NCBI GenBank assembly: GCA_038380795.1
Contig: CM076275.1
Location: forward strand, 1,862,501 to 1,926,500
Reading direction: 5' to 3'
Source: Pyrocephalus nanus
Taxonomy: Eukaryota > Chordata > Aves > Passeriformes > Tyrannidae
Length of the DNA: 64,000 nt
Shown: piece after piece, positions 12,406-23,700 of the stretch
How the letters are laid out: the number at the start of each line of letters is the position of its first letter
Position numbering within the stretch: the stretch's first letter is position 1
Program-made: the position numbers and the translations under genes
Notes under the pieces: generated by a model
Database searches by the model: none
What the model was told of the DNA's origin: nothing
The model's input: the letters and a program-made list of their open reading frames with translations, nothing else

Positions 12406-12470
12406 ATCAGGGAGTCATTAAGGTGGGAAAAGACCTCCAAGATCACCACTTCCAGCTGCCAGGGTTGAAG
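12406..12470 (-). mobile_element. small CR1 3' fragment
   Basis: The plus strand reads 'gagtcattaaggtggg', 'aaaagacctccaagatcacc' and 'acttccagctgcc', closely matching the extreme 3' end of the CR1 lineage also seen at 1854 and 31784. Only about 60 bases are recognisable. It is either a severely 5'-truncated insertion or a longer, very diverged copy. The right boundary is uncertain. Confidence 0.65.
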
Positions 12471-13296
12471 GAAGGTTCACCAAGAGCAATCACGCCAACA
12501 AACCCAGTTTTTTGGACTCTGACAAACTGAAGGGCCAGGAAGGGTTTCTCTCTAGAGCTGGCAGAGAGTGGTCACTCTGGGCTCCTTCAATTCAAGCTCT
12601 TTCTACGCATTTCAAGAGTATTTTACCATAACCAACCTAAACAGGATTTTCTTGGCCTTGGCACTAAACTTCTCTGCCCAAACCATACTCTGCTCTACAG
12701 GCACACAATGACAGTTCAAGGGACACTCCAGCACCTCCCCCACAACTGACCCTCCCTACAGAAAACCTCACACTCACTCAAGCCTGTCATACCCTTTCCT
12801 GGGAGGAAAAGTTGGCAAACATAATTTAATGTTACTGCAATCTGTAAAATACCACACCAGCTGCCATGTCATAAGTCATTAAGCCCACAGGGGGTTGATC
12901 AGAGTTTCCCTTTGCAAGGTGATGCATATTTGCAGGTACATGTGGTGCTTGCCTTGCTGGAGGTATTTGTGGTACTGGAGATTTCATTTTTATCAGGGTA
13001 CATTCCAAACTTTGTTTGTTTCCCAAAAAAACACCTGCCCAAATCAGGCACTGATGATTTAGGCTACATTTACTCCCAGAAATCCACACTCTGAGCTGTA
13101 TTACCTAAAATATCCACGTGAAGCAAATATCAGCAACACCTTACAGAGTTGCTATTTCCCTTTCTTTATTTACTTATGCTTCACAACATCAACATTACCT
13201 AACACCTAGCAAAAGCACAGCCACACATCCAAAGATTTCCACACGCTTCACAAGTATCCACGACTGCCTATAATAATATTGTCACTTAATATTTAA

Positions 13297-13700
13297 CGCA
13301 GCATCAAAGGACCTGGGCGCTCATTCCCGTTTTCTATATCGTGAAACCGAAATAAAGGAAATTTTACTGGGTTTCCAATAACTTTTCTATAATTGAATGT
13401 TTGGGCCGGAGTCAAGAGCGGAATCCAAATTGCTTCATTTCCAAAATTAGGTTTTGAAACAGCCCCGTGTTTTATCTCCGAGCCGTTCTCTTGGCAATTC
13501 CCGACGTCTCCCTGTCAGGAGGCGACGGCGCCTTTACCTGTTCCAAAGGCTGGCAAGAGGAAGGGTTTAGTTTGAAGGGAACTGGATGGGAACATATTTA
13601 TTTCCTCCCCAAAGGTCTGTGCACGTGTTCTGACGGCAGGAAGATTGAGCTCTGCTATTCCCTTCCCTCTCAGGCTCCCTGGAAAGCCGCGCTCGCTTCA
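13297..13700. promoter_or_regulatory. local CpG-rich patch, candidate unmethylated regulatory element
   Basis: CpG dinucleotides are scarce in most of the window, but this 400-base patch has roughly 18 by eye, including 'gacgtc', 'ggcgacggcgcc' and 'gccgcgctcg'. GC content is also raised. It is too short and weak for a classical CpG island, but it could be a small unmethylated enhancer or an orphan promoter. No TATA box or clear transcript start is apparent. Counts are by eye. Confidence 0.35.
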
Positions 13701-14296
13701 ATTTACAGGAGCTTGCACCAATTCAATAACCCCACTCAAAGCCATGGCAGGGACCATTATCTGCACACCAGCTGCTTTGACACAGCCAAAAGGCTGGGCA
13801 ACAGAAATCCAGGGATACATCTCTGCTAAGTTAGATTTTAGCTCCCCTAGCCCACTGACCAGAAGCCACAATTCTGCATTTCCCCAAGTTATCCACACAG
13901 AGGAACACAAATCCCCCCACCAGGTAATGCCCAAGGCCTGTCAGAGGCACAGCATTTGCAGGTGCTTTGCTGCTTGTTATGAGGGGGGGGAAAATAATAA
14001 TAAAAGAATCCTTCCCACCTGCATTTAAAATGCATCTGGATTTCTGGAGGGCTGCTGAGCACAAGGCTGCAGATTGCATTTGGCAGTGATAAAATCAAAC
14101 TGTCACTGCTGCTGCAGACTGAGCACAGCTCATATATATCTTACCTTTTAAGCCCATTCTATCGAAGCTGTAGCACAAATAAAGATGAATAGTATCTCTT
14201 TCTAAGCCAGCACAAAACCACCCCTCAATCTCGCAGGAACCACACAGTACTTATCACCTTTTCACAGGATGCTGTTTAAGCTTGTAAATACTTTTT

Positions 14297-14319
14297 TATT
14301 ATTATTATTATTATTATTT
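14297..14319. repeat. (ATT)n microsatellite
   Basis: About seven tandem ATT units directly follow a T run. It is a simple trinucleotide microsatellite, probably polymorphic in length. Confidence 0.93.
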
Positions 14320-15260
14320 CCAGATTTCATTCAAGATTTTTGTTCAATCCTTTAGACAAAACTTGCTGGGTTTACCTCTCCCTATCAGTTTAAGATTTTC
14401 ATCAGTTCCTAAGCAGGGAGGTAACACAGACCCTCTGTCAGTGAGCACAGGCTTGAGAGCACCTGTCAGATTTTATGTGTAGCCAAGAGCTTTGCTTTGC
14501 TGGGTATTAATGAAAAGATTTAAGGCATTGAAAATTACCAAAGGCTTTAAGTCCACCATCCTACTAAACTAAATATTTTAAAAATGAAATCTGTTTGCTA
14601 TATACTGGGGTTTTTTCATGTCAATCTCCTTAAATAAATAACTCTCAGTGTTGTAGCAGAGTGAAGGGATAACTGATCTGCCTCTTCTGTCACAATTCTC
14701 CACTCAGGTCCTCAGCACAGGCAAACTGCTGACATCCTTTCCACATGCCAGGTCTAGAGGGGGGGGAAAGAAGCCTTACATCCATTACTGGGAGTTTTTG
14801 CTGATTCTGTACCCAGGTAGATTTTTTTTTATCATTTCCTGGCTTTTCACCAATGCCATTAAGCAGAATAAGAGCTCAAGTCCCAGCCAAGAAGAGATTT
14901 GAATGCCTTTGGTGTGACATTCCCCCTTGGGCCAATGTCCATGAACTATCTAAGTTCTACTTATGCCCAATTTTGAAGGCTTAAAGAGCACATAAGCTGT
15001 GCAAGGGCCTTCTGAGCAAGGCTTTTTCCAAAATAGGAGGAGTGGAAGAAAATCACAGTGGGACAAGCTGAATGACTGACTTTCTCCTTCTGACCTCCCA
15101 GGTCACACTTCCATTCGGTGCAAGGGGAAGAGATACCTAAACATTTAGAAAAGTTTCAGATGTCTGAATTACCTTCAAGATAATCAGGAGTTAATCATTT
15201 ATTTTGAAAATCTCCCAGACTTGGGTCTCCCCCTTGTAGCAGAAATCTTCAAGAGATTCA

Positions 15261-15610
15261 TCACAGAATCATCACCATAGAGTGGTTTGGGTAAGAAGTG
15301 ACTTCATAGATCATCTCATTCCAACCCCCTGCCATGGGCAGGGACATCTTCCACAAGCCCAGGTTGCTCCAAGCCCTGTCCAACCTGGCCTTGGACACTT
15401 CCAGGGATGAGGCAGCCACAGCTTCTCTGGGCAACCTGTGCCAGGGCCTGCCCACCCTCAGGGAAGAATTCCTTCCTTCTCTCTGATCAAAACCTGCCCT
15501 CTGTCAGTGTGAAACCATTGCCTCTTGTCTGATCACTCCATGCCCTTGTTCAAAGCCCCTCTCCAGCTCTCTTGTCACCCCTTCAGTCACTGGAAAGCTG
15601 CACCAGAATG
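15261..15610 (-). mobile_element. CR1 retrotransposon 3' fragment, longest copy here
   Basis: The plus strand starts with the CR1 terminus 'tcacagaatcatcac', then 'agagtggtttgggtaagaag', 'ctgccatgggcagggacatc', 'ggttgctccaagccctgtcc', 'aacctggccttggacacttc' and 'gcagccacagcttctctggg'. It continues into sequence further from the CR1 3' end ('ctgccctctgtcagtgtgaa', 'cattgcctcttgtctgatca', 'ccccttcagtcactggaaag'). About 350 bases are present, the longest CR1 stretch in the window, with an intact 3' end and a truncated 5' end near 15610. No reverse transcriptase coding remains. Confidence 0.96.
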
Positions 15611-16190
15611 AAGACCTGAAAGTCTTCAGATGAAATTTCAGATGAAAACAGCACAGGTGTCCATCTCTGCTGGGGTTTGGAGAGCTGCTGACAGCTGACC
15701 CCACAGAACTGCAGCAGGTCTGCAGGACCCCTGACAACAGAGGAGTCCCAGCTTTGATCCTGTGCAGATGATGCTGAGCTCCCCAGAGCTGCTGCTGCCC
15801 CTTCCTCCACCTGCCAGCAGAGCCCTGGCACCAGCTGAGATGCCACTTCCTCCATCCCTGCCCAGCCTTCAGACTGCACAAAGACAGCTTAAAACTCCTT
15901 GGAAATGTCGTTATTTACCCACAATAAACTGTTATCTGAACTGAGTTACAGTTTTAAAGCACTGCACGTTGAATCTCACCGGCAGCAAAGCCCTGGTGCC
16001 CGTTTTCCCAGCAGCTCAGTGGCACCAGGAGAGCACCCCCTGCACCTCCCTGCTCAGCTGTTTTGCCCTGGGGTCTCTGGAGAAGGGGTGGGCATAATTC
16101 TGAATCAACAGCAAGATCGCATTATGTTTTATGGGGGCTTTAAAAAATCCCTTTTTGTTACATATTTTTGCATGTACATCTTAGAGTTTC

Positions 16191-16209
16191 TATATATATA
16201 TATATATAT
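16191..16209. repeat. (TA)n microsatellite
   Basis: Nine to ten TA units in tandem sit between TTTC and TTCCC. It is a short dinucleotide repeat. Confidence 0.92.
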
Positions 16210-16375
16210 TCCCAGGCTCTGCACAATGTTATTTATGTTTATGGGTTGTTTGAAGGAGACATTTCCAATGGAAAGTGAAAATACAGAGCAGGAAATTCGG
16301 TCTCTTTAGAAGCACCAGATGAAATAGAGGAGGAAAAAAAAAAAAAAAAGTAATGTGTAAAAATGGTTTTCTTAC

Positions 16376-16454
16376 CTGTCAGCTCAGAAAGCTGCAGGAC
16401 ATTTAATTGGCATGGAGGGCAAGGGGGTGAGAGGGTGGGACAAGAGAAGCAGAT
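16376..16454 (-). other. possible minus-strand exon (unproven)
   Basis: Read on the minus strand, a pyrimidine-rich acceptor (CTGCC, T7, AATCAG) precedes 79 bases that end at a strong donor (CAG|GTAAGA). One frame is open throughout. There is no protein resemblance and no partner exon, so chance remains the likelier explanation. Confidence 0.12.
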
Positions 16455-18529
16455 CTGATTAAAAAAAGGCAGGAATGGGTTAGAAAAGTGGATTTAGGGA
16501 CCAGTCAGAGGTACACAGGGCTAGACCCAGGTATTGCCACTTCCAAACACACCTGGCTTGTGTATTGGCACAGCCCACAGTGGCAGAGACATCCAATGTG
16601 AATTTTTCTTCCAGTGTTCATATCCCAGCTGGTATTTCACCCAGAGGTTCTGGGTTTGCTGGGCTACTAATATTCATTTCTGCTTGCACCTGTAAACATA
16701 CAGAAACCACCTTCTAACTGAAGCAGGACAAAATCTCAGCACAAACTGGAAATCCTTGTAAGACACAATTTCTATCTCCCTTTTCCTAAGAGTGCAGGAG
16801 AAGTGGAAGGGGAAGGAGTTGGGAAGGGAAGGAGCAGACAGCAGTGAGGTTATGGATGATGCTGGTGGATAAATACAATCTCTACATCCCAAAGGTCCAT
16901 CTCAGGGACCAAAACCCACCAACCATGAGGAAAACAACAAAGACTGTGTGTGTGTGTGGAAAATCCTACTTGGTGCTGTGATCCCTCCTATCGTTTCCTT
17001 ATGGAGATGTTCCATCAAGCACCTGCATCTTTCCTCTGCTTCACTGCTGCAAGTTGCACTGCAAATTGTTCCCAGAGGCATGTACCTCCTAAAATAGGGG
17101 AAAAAAAACCCCAAGGCTTCCATCTGTCTCCTGTTGCTGGTAACTCAGAATAGGCTTGATGCTGACAGAGCCCATGGCAGGCCCAGCAGCACTGCATGGA
17201 TCCAGCCCATGCTGGCAGCTGTTTGTTCAGAAACAGCTTCCCTCTCCTTTCATTCCTGCTTGCATACCAGGAGCTGATGCATTAAAGGCAGAAGTCCCTT
17301 TAGTACCTGCTCAGCTCTCACTCCCATGTGCATTTGCTTCTCATGCAGGAGAAGATTACCTCTTTCAAGCTGTTCTCTCCCACTTTTGTTCTCTGCTGAG
17401 CTACTGCTTGTCAACACATTTATCCGTTTGCTGCTTTCAGTCAGAGAAGTAAAGAAAAAAAAAAAACCACCCAAGTTAAAAAAGGAGCAGGAGGAGGAGA
17501 AGCTTCGTGCTTGGCACTGGATCTGTGTGGCTGAAGAGAGAGACATTATCTATGGCCAAGGGATGAGATTCTCCAAATAATGGGATAAATAAAACAAGAG
17601 CATTTGTGCAGATCAGCTCTTCATGCTGGGGGGGTAAAATCCAGATGCAGATTTAGCCCATGTCCACCTGCACTGCCTCTAGCTGGGAATATCTGCCCAC
17701 CAATTAGAAAGGCAGTGGCTGTTCTGCAGGGCAGAGGTCTCCAGAAGTTCAGCATCAAGTGAAACCACCAACACCGTGCATGGCTTGGAGAGAGCAGCTT
17801 CCAGCCTCAGGAAAACTCCTCTCGGTGCTCATTACAGGTTCAGACTCTCCTATCTGTGCAGCAGGAGACACCACCAAGGCGAGGGGAAAAATCTGAAATT
17901 AGGCTGGCATCTCAAATAGCTCTCATTGTCAGGCAGTTTTGAAGCACTGGCCTTTGCCTTGAAGTTGTCCAAGCTGTTGATACAAAGAGGGGGTTTTTTT
18001 CAATTTTCAACATCCTTTGGGAGCGTTGCTGAGTCAGGCTAAGAAACCTCAGCAAAAACAAACATTCACGTTTGCCATTCATTAATTAACATCAATGATA
18101 ATTTAGCAGTCCCTGGGCATGACCCACTTCTCTGATAATCTGCAGCCTCCACCCACACCTCTGTGTTCTGTGTGGAGCTGTGGACCCGCCTCAGTCTGTG
18201 ACAGCCTGGTTAAATCAAAACAAATCACTTCTCACGTTCAGAGAAGCCACTCCAGGGAGACAAACAGGGAAGTGTTTTCCTGTGTGTGTGAGCCCTGGTA
18301 GCTACAGCAGCTCCGTGCCAATATTTGCATCAGAAGAAATGCACTCTCCCAGCACTGATGAGCTTCACACTCCCAGGCATCATAGGGATGAGAGGAAGAA
18401 GAGCTGTTTTATAAGTGGTCCAAAAAAAAAAAAAAAAATCACCACCAAAACAAGTCCAAATAATGTTCTCAAGCTTGCAGTTAAGGTTTTTACAAGTTCA
18501 TCTTTTTGCTTTGGCTCAGTCGCCCTTAT

Positions 18530-18710
18530 TTGATTTCAGCTGATTTGTTAATCTTTAATTAAGACCAAAAGGAAGAGGCAGAGCAAGAACACGTGTTAAT
18601 TAGATAAGAGAAACTAATACAAAGGCTGGGATATTGATCACTGCGGTTTTAATTAATTTGATATCGATGGAAATAACGCTCGTGGGATTGGAGAGAAAGT
18701 GCTCTTTTCC
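18530..18710. promoter_or_regulatory. candidate conserved noncoding element
   Basis: The stretch contains 'ttaatctttaattaag', 'gtgttaattagataag', 'gatattgatcactgcgg' and 'ttttaattaatttgatatcg', so homeodomain-type and GATA-type cores are packed together. There is no transposon sequence. Together with the next block it forms the best enhancer-like interval in the window. Confidence 0.32.
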
Positions 18711-18859
18711 AAAGGCTGTTCTGGGCTCCTTTCATGATGGGAATCCAACAGAGGGAGATGGTAAAAGCAAAGGGTGCCTCAGCCACGGCACAACAAAGCA
18801 GTGACTTCAGCAGGAGATGGACTGAGCCCTAATTGATGCAACACATGCAGAGAGCACAG

Positions 18860-19470
18860 CAGATAATTTCAATATTGTCTTGCAGGGCTACCCAACAGAC
18901 ACTGAGCAGACGCCAGCATCATCCTCTTTAATGCAATATTTATCAAGAAGTTATATTTTTCAAAGCAGATATTTATTGATGTCTCGTGCCTGGCTGAACT
19001 GCAGCACGCAGATGTTGTATATATTTCAAGGAGAATGTCAGCATTATGAAATAGTGCAGAATGTTAACTCTCTCTTTTTAATTAATCTTCAGTCGTTTGC
19101 AGCACACGCCGTTCATCATCACGAGCTGTCACCTCAGAAACTCTTCCCGGGAGAAGGAGTGATCCCTTCTCGGGGCTGGATGCACTCACTTCCAACTCTG
19201 CTTCCCTGGAGTAACTCAGAGCATGTGGGTCAGAATTCACCCCGAGCAGGGAGCCAGCAAAGTGCCTACACCCCACTTGCCTCCCCCAGCTCAGGGTTTT
19301 GAGACACAGCTGATGAATTGGTCTCGCAGTGACAGTCGGTGCAGGGCAAGACGCGCCCGTGATGATGGATTGGCTCCTGGGGGATTTTCTCTGATGGTTA
19401 TCATCAGCCTCGCTGCCTTTTCTTGTACTTCCCGCAGCCCAGCATGAATCCTGGCACAGCTGAAGCGTGA
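18860..19470. promoter_or_regulatory. candidate regulatory element, AT-rich core with CpG-richer flank
   Basis: The left part (to about 19110) is AT-rich with 'caatatttatc', 'gatatttattgatg' and 'tttttaattaatc'. The right part has raised CpG density (gcacacgccgttc, gacgcgcccgtg, cttcccgcag). A plus-strand frame stays open for 140 codons from 18880, just after 'gtcttgcag', but encodes nothing I recognise. A minus-strand frame is open over part of the same region, so coding is not favoured. Confidence 0.3.
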
Positions 19471-21804
19471 GGTCAAGCAGATTTGAATCCCCTCCAGACC
19501 TTGGTTCTCTTTGCTCCTTATTTACATAAAAAGTGGGGTTATTGGAATAGCTGGGAGAAAACCTTTGATTATTGCCACACAGACCATTCAGAACGTGGAG
19601 CAAACTGTATGAGGAGTTTTCTTTCTTCCAGTTGTTTTAAATATACTCAGTTATTTATGCTTCTTGACTGAGAGCTTCAGGGAAGGTCAGGGAACCCCAA
19701 ACAAGTCAACACCAACAGTCAGGTGTGGGGGACAATGCTGAGGGCAGACACAGACTGTAAACTCTACCAGGAGTTTCAGCTTTGTAACTTCCAGAAAATG
19801 AAGTAAATCAAGCTCAGGATTTTCAGAGAAGTCCTTTCCAACCTATATTCTCTACCTGAATTAATTAACAAATTTTTAACGTGCCAGTGTTTATCCTTCC
19901 TAGTATTCCCCTACATTTCTGTGCTTTTAACTTGATTGATTCCCAAGGGTTTCCTTTCACTTATTGTCTGTCTGCTGAAAGAAAGCTCTCCTCAGTATTT
20001 ATGAAACAATGCATGGCAGACAGGGAAAACCAAAAGGGACCAGTGAGAAGTGGAATCAGAATGGGTGAAGGGTGTAGGAGCAGTCAGCAGCAAAGTAAAA
20101 CAATAATTGAATCTTAAAAGCTCACTGCTACAGTAATAACTGATAATAAAATGTTCTTTTAGTTGTCTCAGTAGTCTAAATTTTAGCTAATCTAGTTTGA
20201 TTTCAATAACTTTAAAAATAGAAACTTATAATAGAGTTCAGAGTAAGCAACATATTAAACAGTAACATTTATGCAGTCACAAAGACCTGCAGAGGCTGAG
20301 ACATGCTGACATTTAGTCAGTAATGTTCAGCCAAAGATCACAGAGTACAAACTGATTGTGTTGGGGACCTCTGGACCCGTCACTGAAATGGGATTTCCTC
20401 CACTTGAGCACCCCTTGTTTGACCCTCCAGCTGAGGACACCAAAACCAGACACTTAACAGCATTCACTGATGACAGGATTTATGGGAGGAAGAGGAAAAT
20501 GGTGCCTCAGGAGCACCATGGGGACACCTGGGCAGCACCTCAGGGGACATGGGCTGCGACAGCCATCACCCACCCCCAAAGCACTGGCTCCTCCAGGAGA
20601 CAAAGCCCTGCTCCTGCCCTTGGGTTGGCACCTGGCACTGCACGGAGGGACTGGTGCAATCAGGGCAGAACTCAGTGGGATGGATGCCCCTGTGCCAAGA
20701 TAAGGATGCATTCCTGGTTGTTGCTTAGCAACCTTGTCCATCTGCTGGGGGGCCATGCCCACACTGCTGATGGACACGGGATCACCAGGCTCCAGCTCAC
20801 GGGGCTGCTCTGCAGAAGAGTAAACACCATTTTCATCTCTGGCTGGCTTTGCACATACCCATAAAAATTCATAAAGGCGCACATTTTTATGCATTTGATT
20901 TCTCACGGTTGGGGAAGTTTACAAATCTTTGATTCCAGAGTGAGAAAAAGGAAGATGTGAAATGCTGTCTCTGAAAGGGTAGTGCTCTGAGGATAACACT
21001 GAGCACTGTCTCAGGTTTATTGTCTTTCTGCAATTTCATGGCAAGTCCTTCTGAAGAAACCTCCAATCTCAAGCTGGAATTCAAACATCCAGCTCAGGCA
21101 GCCTTGGCTCTTGGCTCATTCCCAATGTGAGAGATGCCACAGCTGAATTCCCACCCTCCCTGACACATGCAGGGCACTAATGGTGTTACACAGGTGCAAT
21201 CCTGACCAAAACCTGCCCTACAATCTCAACATAAGAATTTATCTGTCACCTCTCTCCACTCAGTTGGAATTCATCACTAGCTGTTGCAGAAACAGAGAAG
21301 AAAATGCCATTTATTTGATGGGTGCTTTCTAAACTTGCATTTTTCGAGTTCATTACATTAATCAAAATGAACAAAAAAAAAAAAAAAAAAGGGCTGCAAG
21401 TTGCCTTTGGCAAAGATCTTTGCCCCCACACCTTCTCCAGCTCCACCAGCCCCTGCCATCCTCATGGACCATCTTGGAAGTCTCCTCCTCAAAGGCATTT
21501 TTCCCCCAGTTCTGTGCATTCCAGGCAGTCTCTGCCAGACATCACCCAGCAGGAGGGAACCTCCCTCATGTTCCACTCGAAGCTGCAGGTCTAGCACTGA
21601 AGCAAAAACCCATATTAAAGGTTAAAACAACACACAACCTGCCCAGGACAGCGTGTGCCCCTCGAGAGGGAGATGTGTCTGCTTGAATTAAGGTTCACTT
21701 CATAGCCAGGCCCTGCTCCAGTTTATTCCAAAGGTTTGAAACCAAGCATAGAATAAAGGATTTCAGTAAGGACCAAGATCCTTCTGGTATTTTATAGGGG
21801 ATAA

Positions 21805-21829
21805 TTTTTTTTTTTTTTTTTTGGGGGGG
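21805..21829. repeat. T18-G7 tract
   Basis: A run of 18 T passes directly into 7 G. It is a compound mononucleotide repeat with no retroposon body attached. Confidence 0.9.
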
Positions 21830-23679
21830 AAGGTAGCAATGAATTCAAGGGGTTATTTAAGTACTACTGAGGGACAAGGTGAGATGTATTTTGTTGTAAT
21901 GAATTAAGCTGGATAGGGGAAAGCAAATAAACTGCAACCTGTGCAAGTTTTTGAGGTGACTGTTTTCTAGATGTCACTTAAGCATAGTCCCTCTTCTAAT
22001 ATAATTCTCTGAGAACAAATGCAGAATAGAAAAGAAGAAAAGTTAAATTTAAAAAAGAGCCTGGTGCTTTGCTTCTGCTATTTCCTCTTGTTAAACTCAG
22101 CATCTAAACAGGAACAGACTCCAAAACCACAGCCCTGCCTTCCATCCTCAGAGAATTTGGGATCAGTTACAAAGGACACTTTGAATACCAATCACACATG
22201 AAAACCAAGCACCAATTGCTGATCCAATTAAAGTACTAATGATAAAAGGAATTAATTAGAATATTAATTTACAATTATGAAACAAGTTCTTATTAGATCA
22301 CCAATTCCAAGTAGACTGCCACTTTGAGTGTGCCTCTCAGAGCAACAACTTAGAATTCCAGGAATAACTAAAATATGGATTACTGAAACACCAAAATCAA
22401 AATGAAATCTTTTAACTTCATTGACAAGAAAAAAGTGTTTTAGTTTCCTCAAGTCCATGGACACCAGGAGGCCCATTTTTGGAGCCAGATCTCAACATAC
22501 ACTCACAGGCAGAGAGTGCCTACCCTACCCCCCTTTTACAGCCCCCCATTAGTCCTGGCAATTAATTATGGTCTTAACATCTCACTCTCTGCCTGCCAAG
22601 AGCACCTCTGACCTCCCTGTTCCTCCTGTGCCTCTTTTCCCAGCCCTTCTAAATTCCCAGCCATCCACAGATACCCCCCAGCTCCTCACCCTGCACAGTC
22701 AGCACAGCCCCAGATAATCAGCATTAAGAGATGCCACGAGTGCAATAAATCAGTGACATTCTAAAGGCAAGAAAACTAAATTATGGCTGCCTTTATGTAC
22801 AGGAAAACACAGCTCTCCCTGGACTGTCCAGGGTTAAATAACCAAGTCTTTACTTTGTTTTGCTGTCTTACAAAAAGAAGTAGTAAAAAGAGAAAAAAAA
22901 AAGATCTATATTCACCGTGCATAGGAGGGAGTGACAGCCCTACAAAAGCACATGAAGGCAAAAGAGTTGTCTTTCATAAGTTGAAAATTATATTGATTTT
23001 TATTGACAGGTTTTGTTCGTGATGCACTTGGGAATATTCTCTGATATTCACTGATCCCAGTGCAGGGCTGAATCCATGAATTTAAGCAGACTGTTATGCT
23101 GACAGAAAAATCACATCCCTAACCTTAGATCCCCAGAGGAACAATTATTAACCTCTGGGACAACTTTTCAAGAGCAGTTCTGTGGATAGAAAGTAGCAGC
23201 TTTAGGCCTGTAATGCAGAGCTGAACAGAAAATTATCTTCTTGTGTGTCAGAATGGGATGGGATGGGCAGAGCCCCCAGCCCAGTGAAATCAATTCAGTC
23301 TCTCCCATTTCCCTGCTCACGTGCCTTGCTGCTGCTGCCTTAACTTCTCTCCACATTGGGTATTACTACTAAAACATGGTTTTATACATTATTCCCTACC
23401 CTTCCAGTTTTATCATCGTGCCTTGAGCCACACTGACACACACAGGGTTAGACTGAGCAAATAAACAATAGCCAAAATAAACCAGCACCACCCTCATCCC
23501 CCTCAAACCACCAGGGTCTTCTCCACTTATCAGAGAGAGAAGGGGGTTGGAGTCTTGTTTTAGTTGCTAAGCCATCCAAAGCAAAAATAAAAATTCAAGT
23601 GTCATTTAAACATGTTTTCAGATGATTGCTTATTTCTTTAAACATAAACTAAACCCAGTGATAAATGCACTAACACATT

Positions 23680-23700
23680 AAAATTGCACAGTGCAATTTT
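23680..23700. promoter_or_regulatory. perfect 10-base dyad with one-base spacer
   Basis: Left arm 'aaaattgcac' (23680-23689) and right arm 'gtgcaatttt' (23691-23700) are exact reverse complements around a single A. The arms contain TTGCAC, and related 'aaatgcac' and 'attatgcac' copies lie just outside. It could bind a dimeric transcription factor (bZIP-like), but the site does not match a classic C/EBP palindrome, and binding is only inferred. Confidence 0.3.

Larger units (their letters stand above)
12471..15260. other. noncoding stretch with CpG cluster and ATT microsatellite
   Basis: There is no recognisable gene. The notable contents are the CpG-dense patch 13297-13700, an ATT microsatellite at 14297-14319 and a short G run near 14760. 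A few long open frames around 13.4-14.1 kb overlap on both strands and look spurious. Confidence 0.55.

Noticed and set aside
15504..15881. Open frames of 98-125 codons on the minus strand.
   Set aside because: Part of the sequence is the CR1 3' fragment at 15261-15610, and CR1 3' untranslated sequence does not encode this. The rest shows no family match.
20358..20864. 168-codon plus-strand open frame, with a short FTDD-type stretch briefly suggestive of a retroelement RNase H motif.
   Set aside because: Only a few residues fit, no other conserved motifs follow, and the opposite strand carries an equally long open frame. This is best explained by composition.
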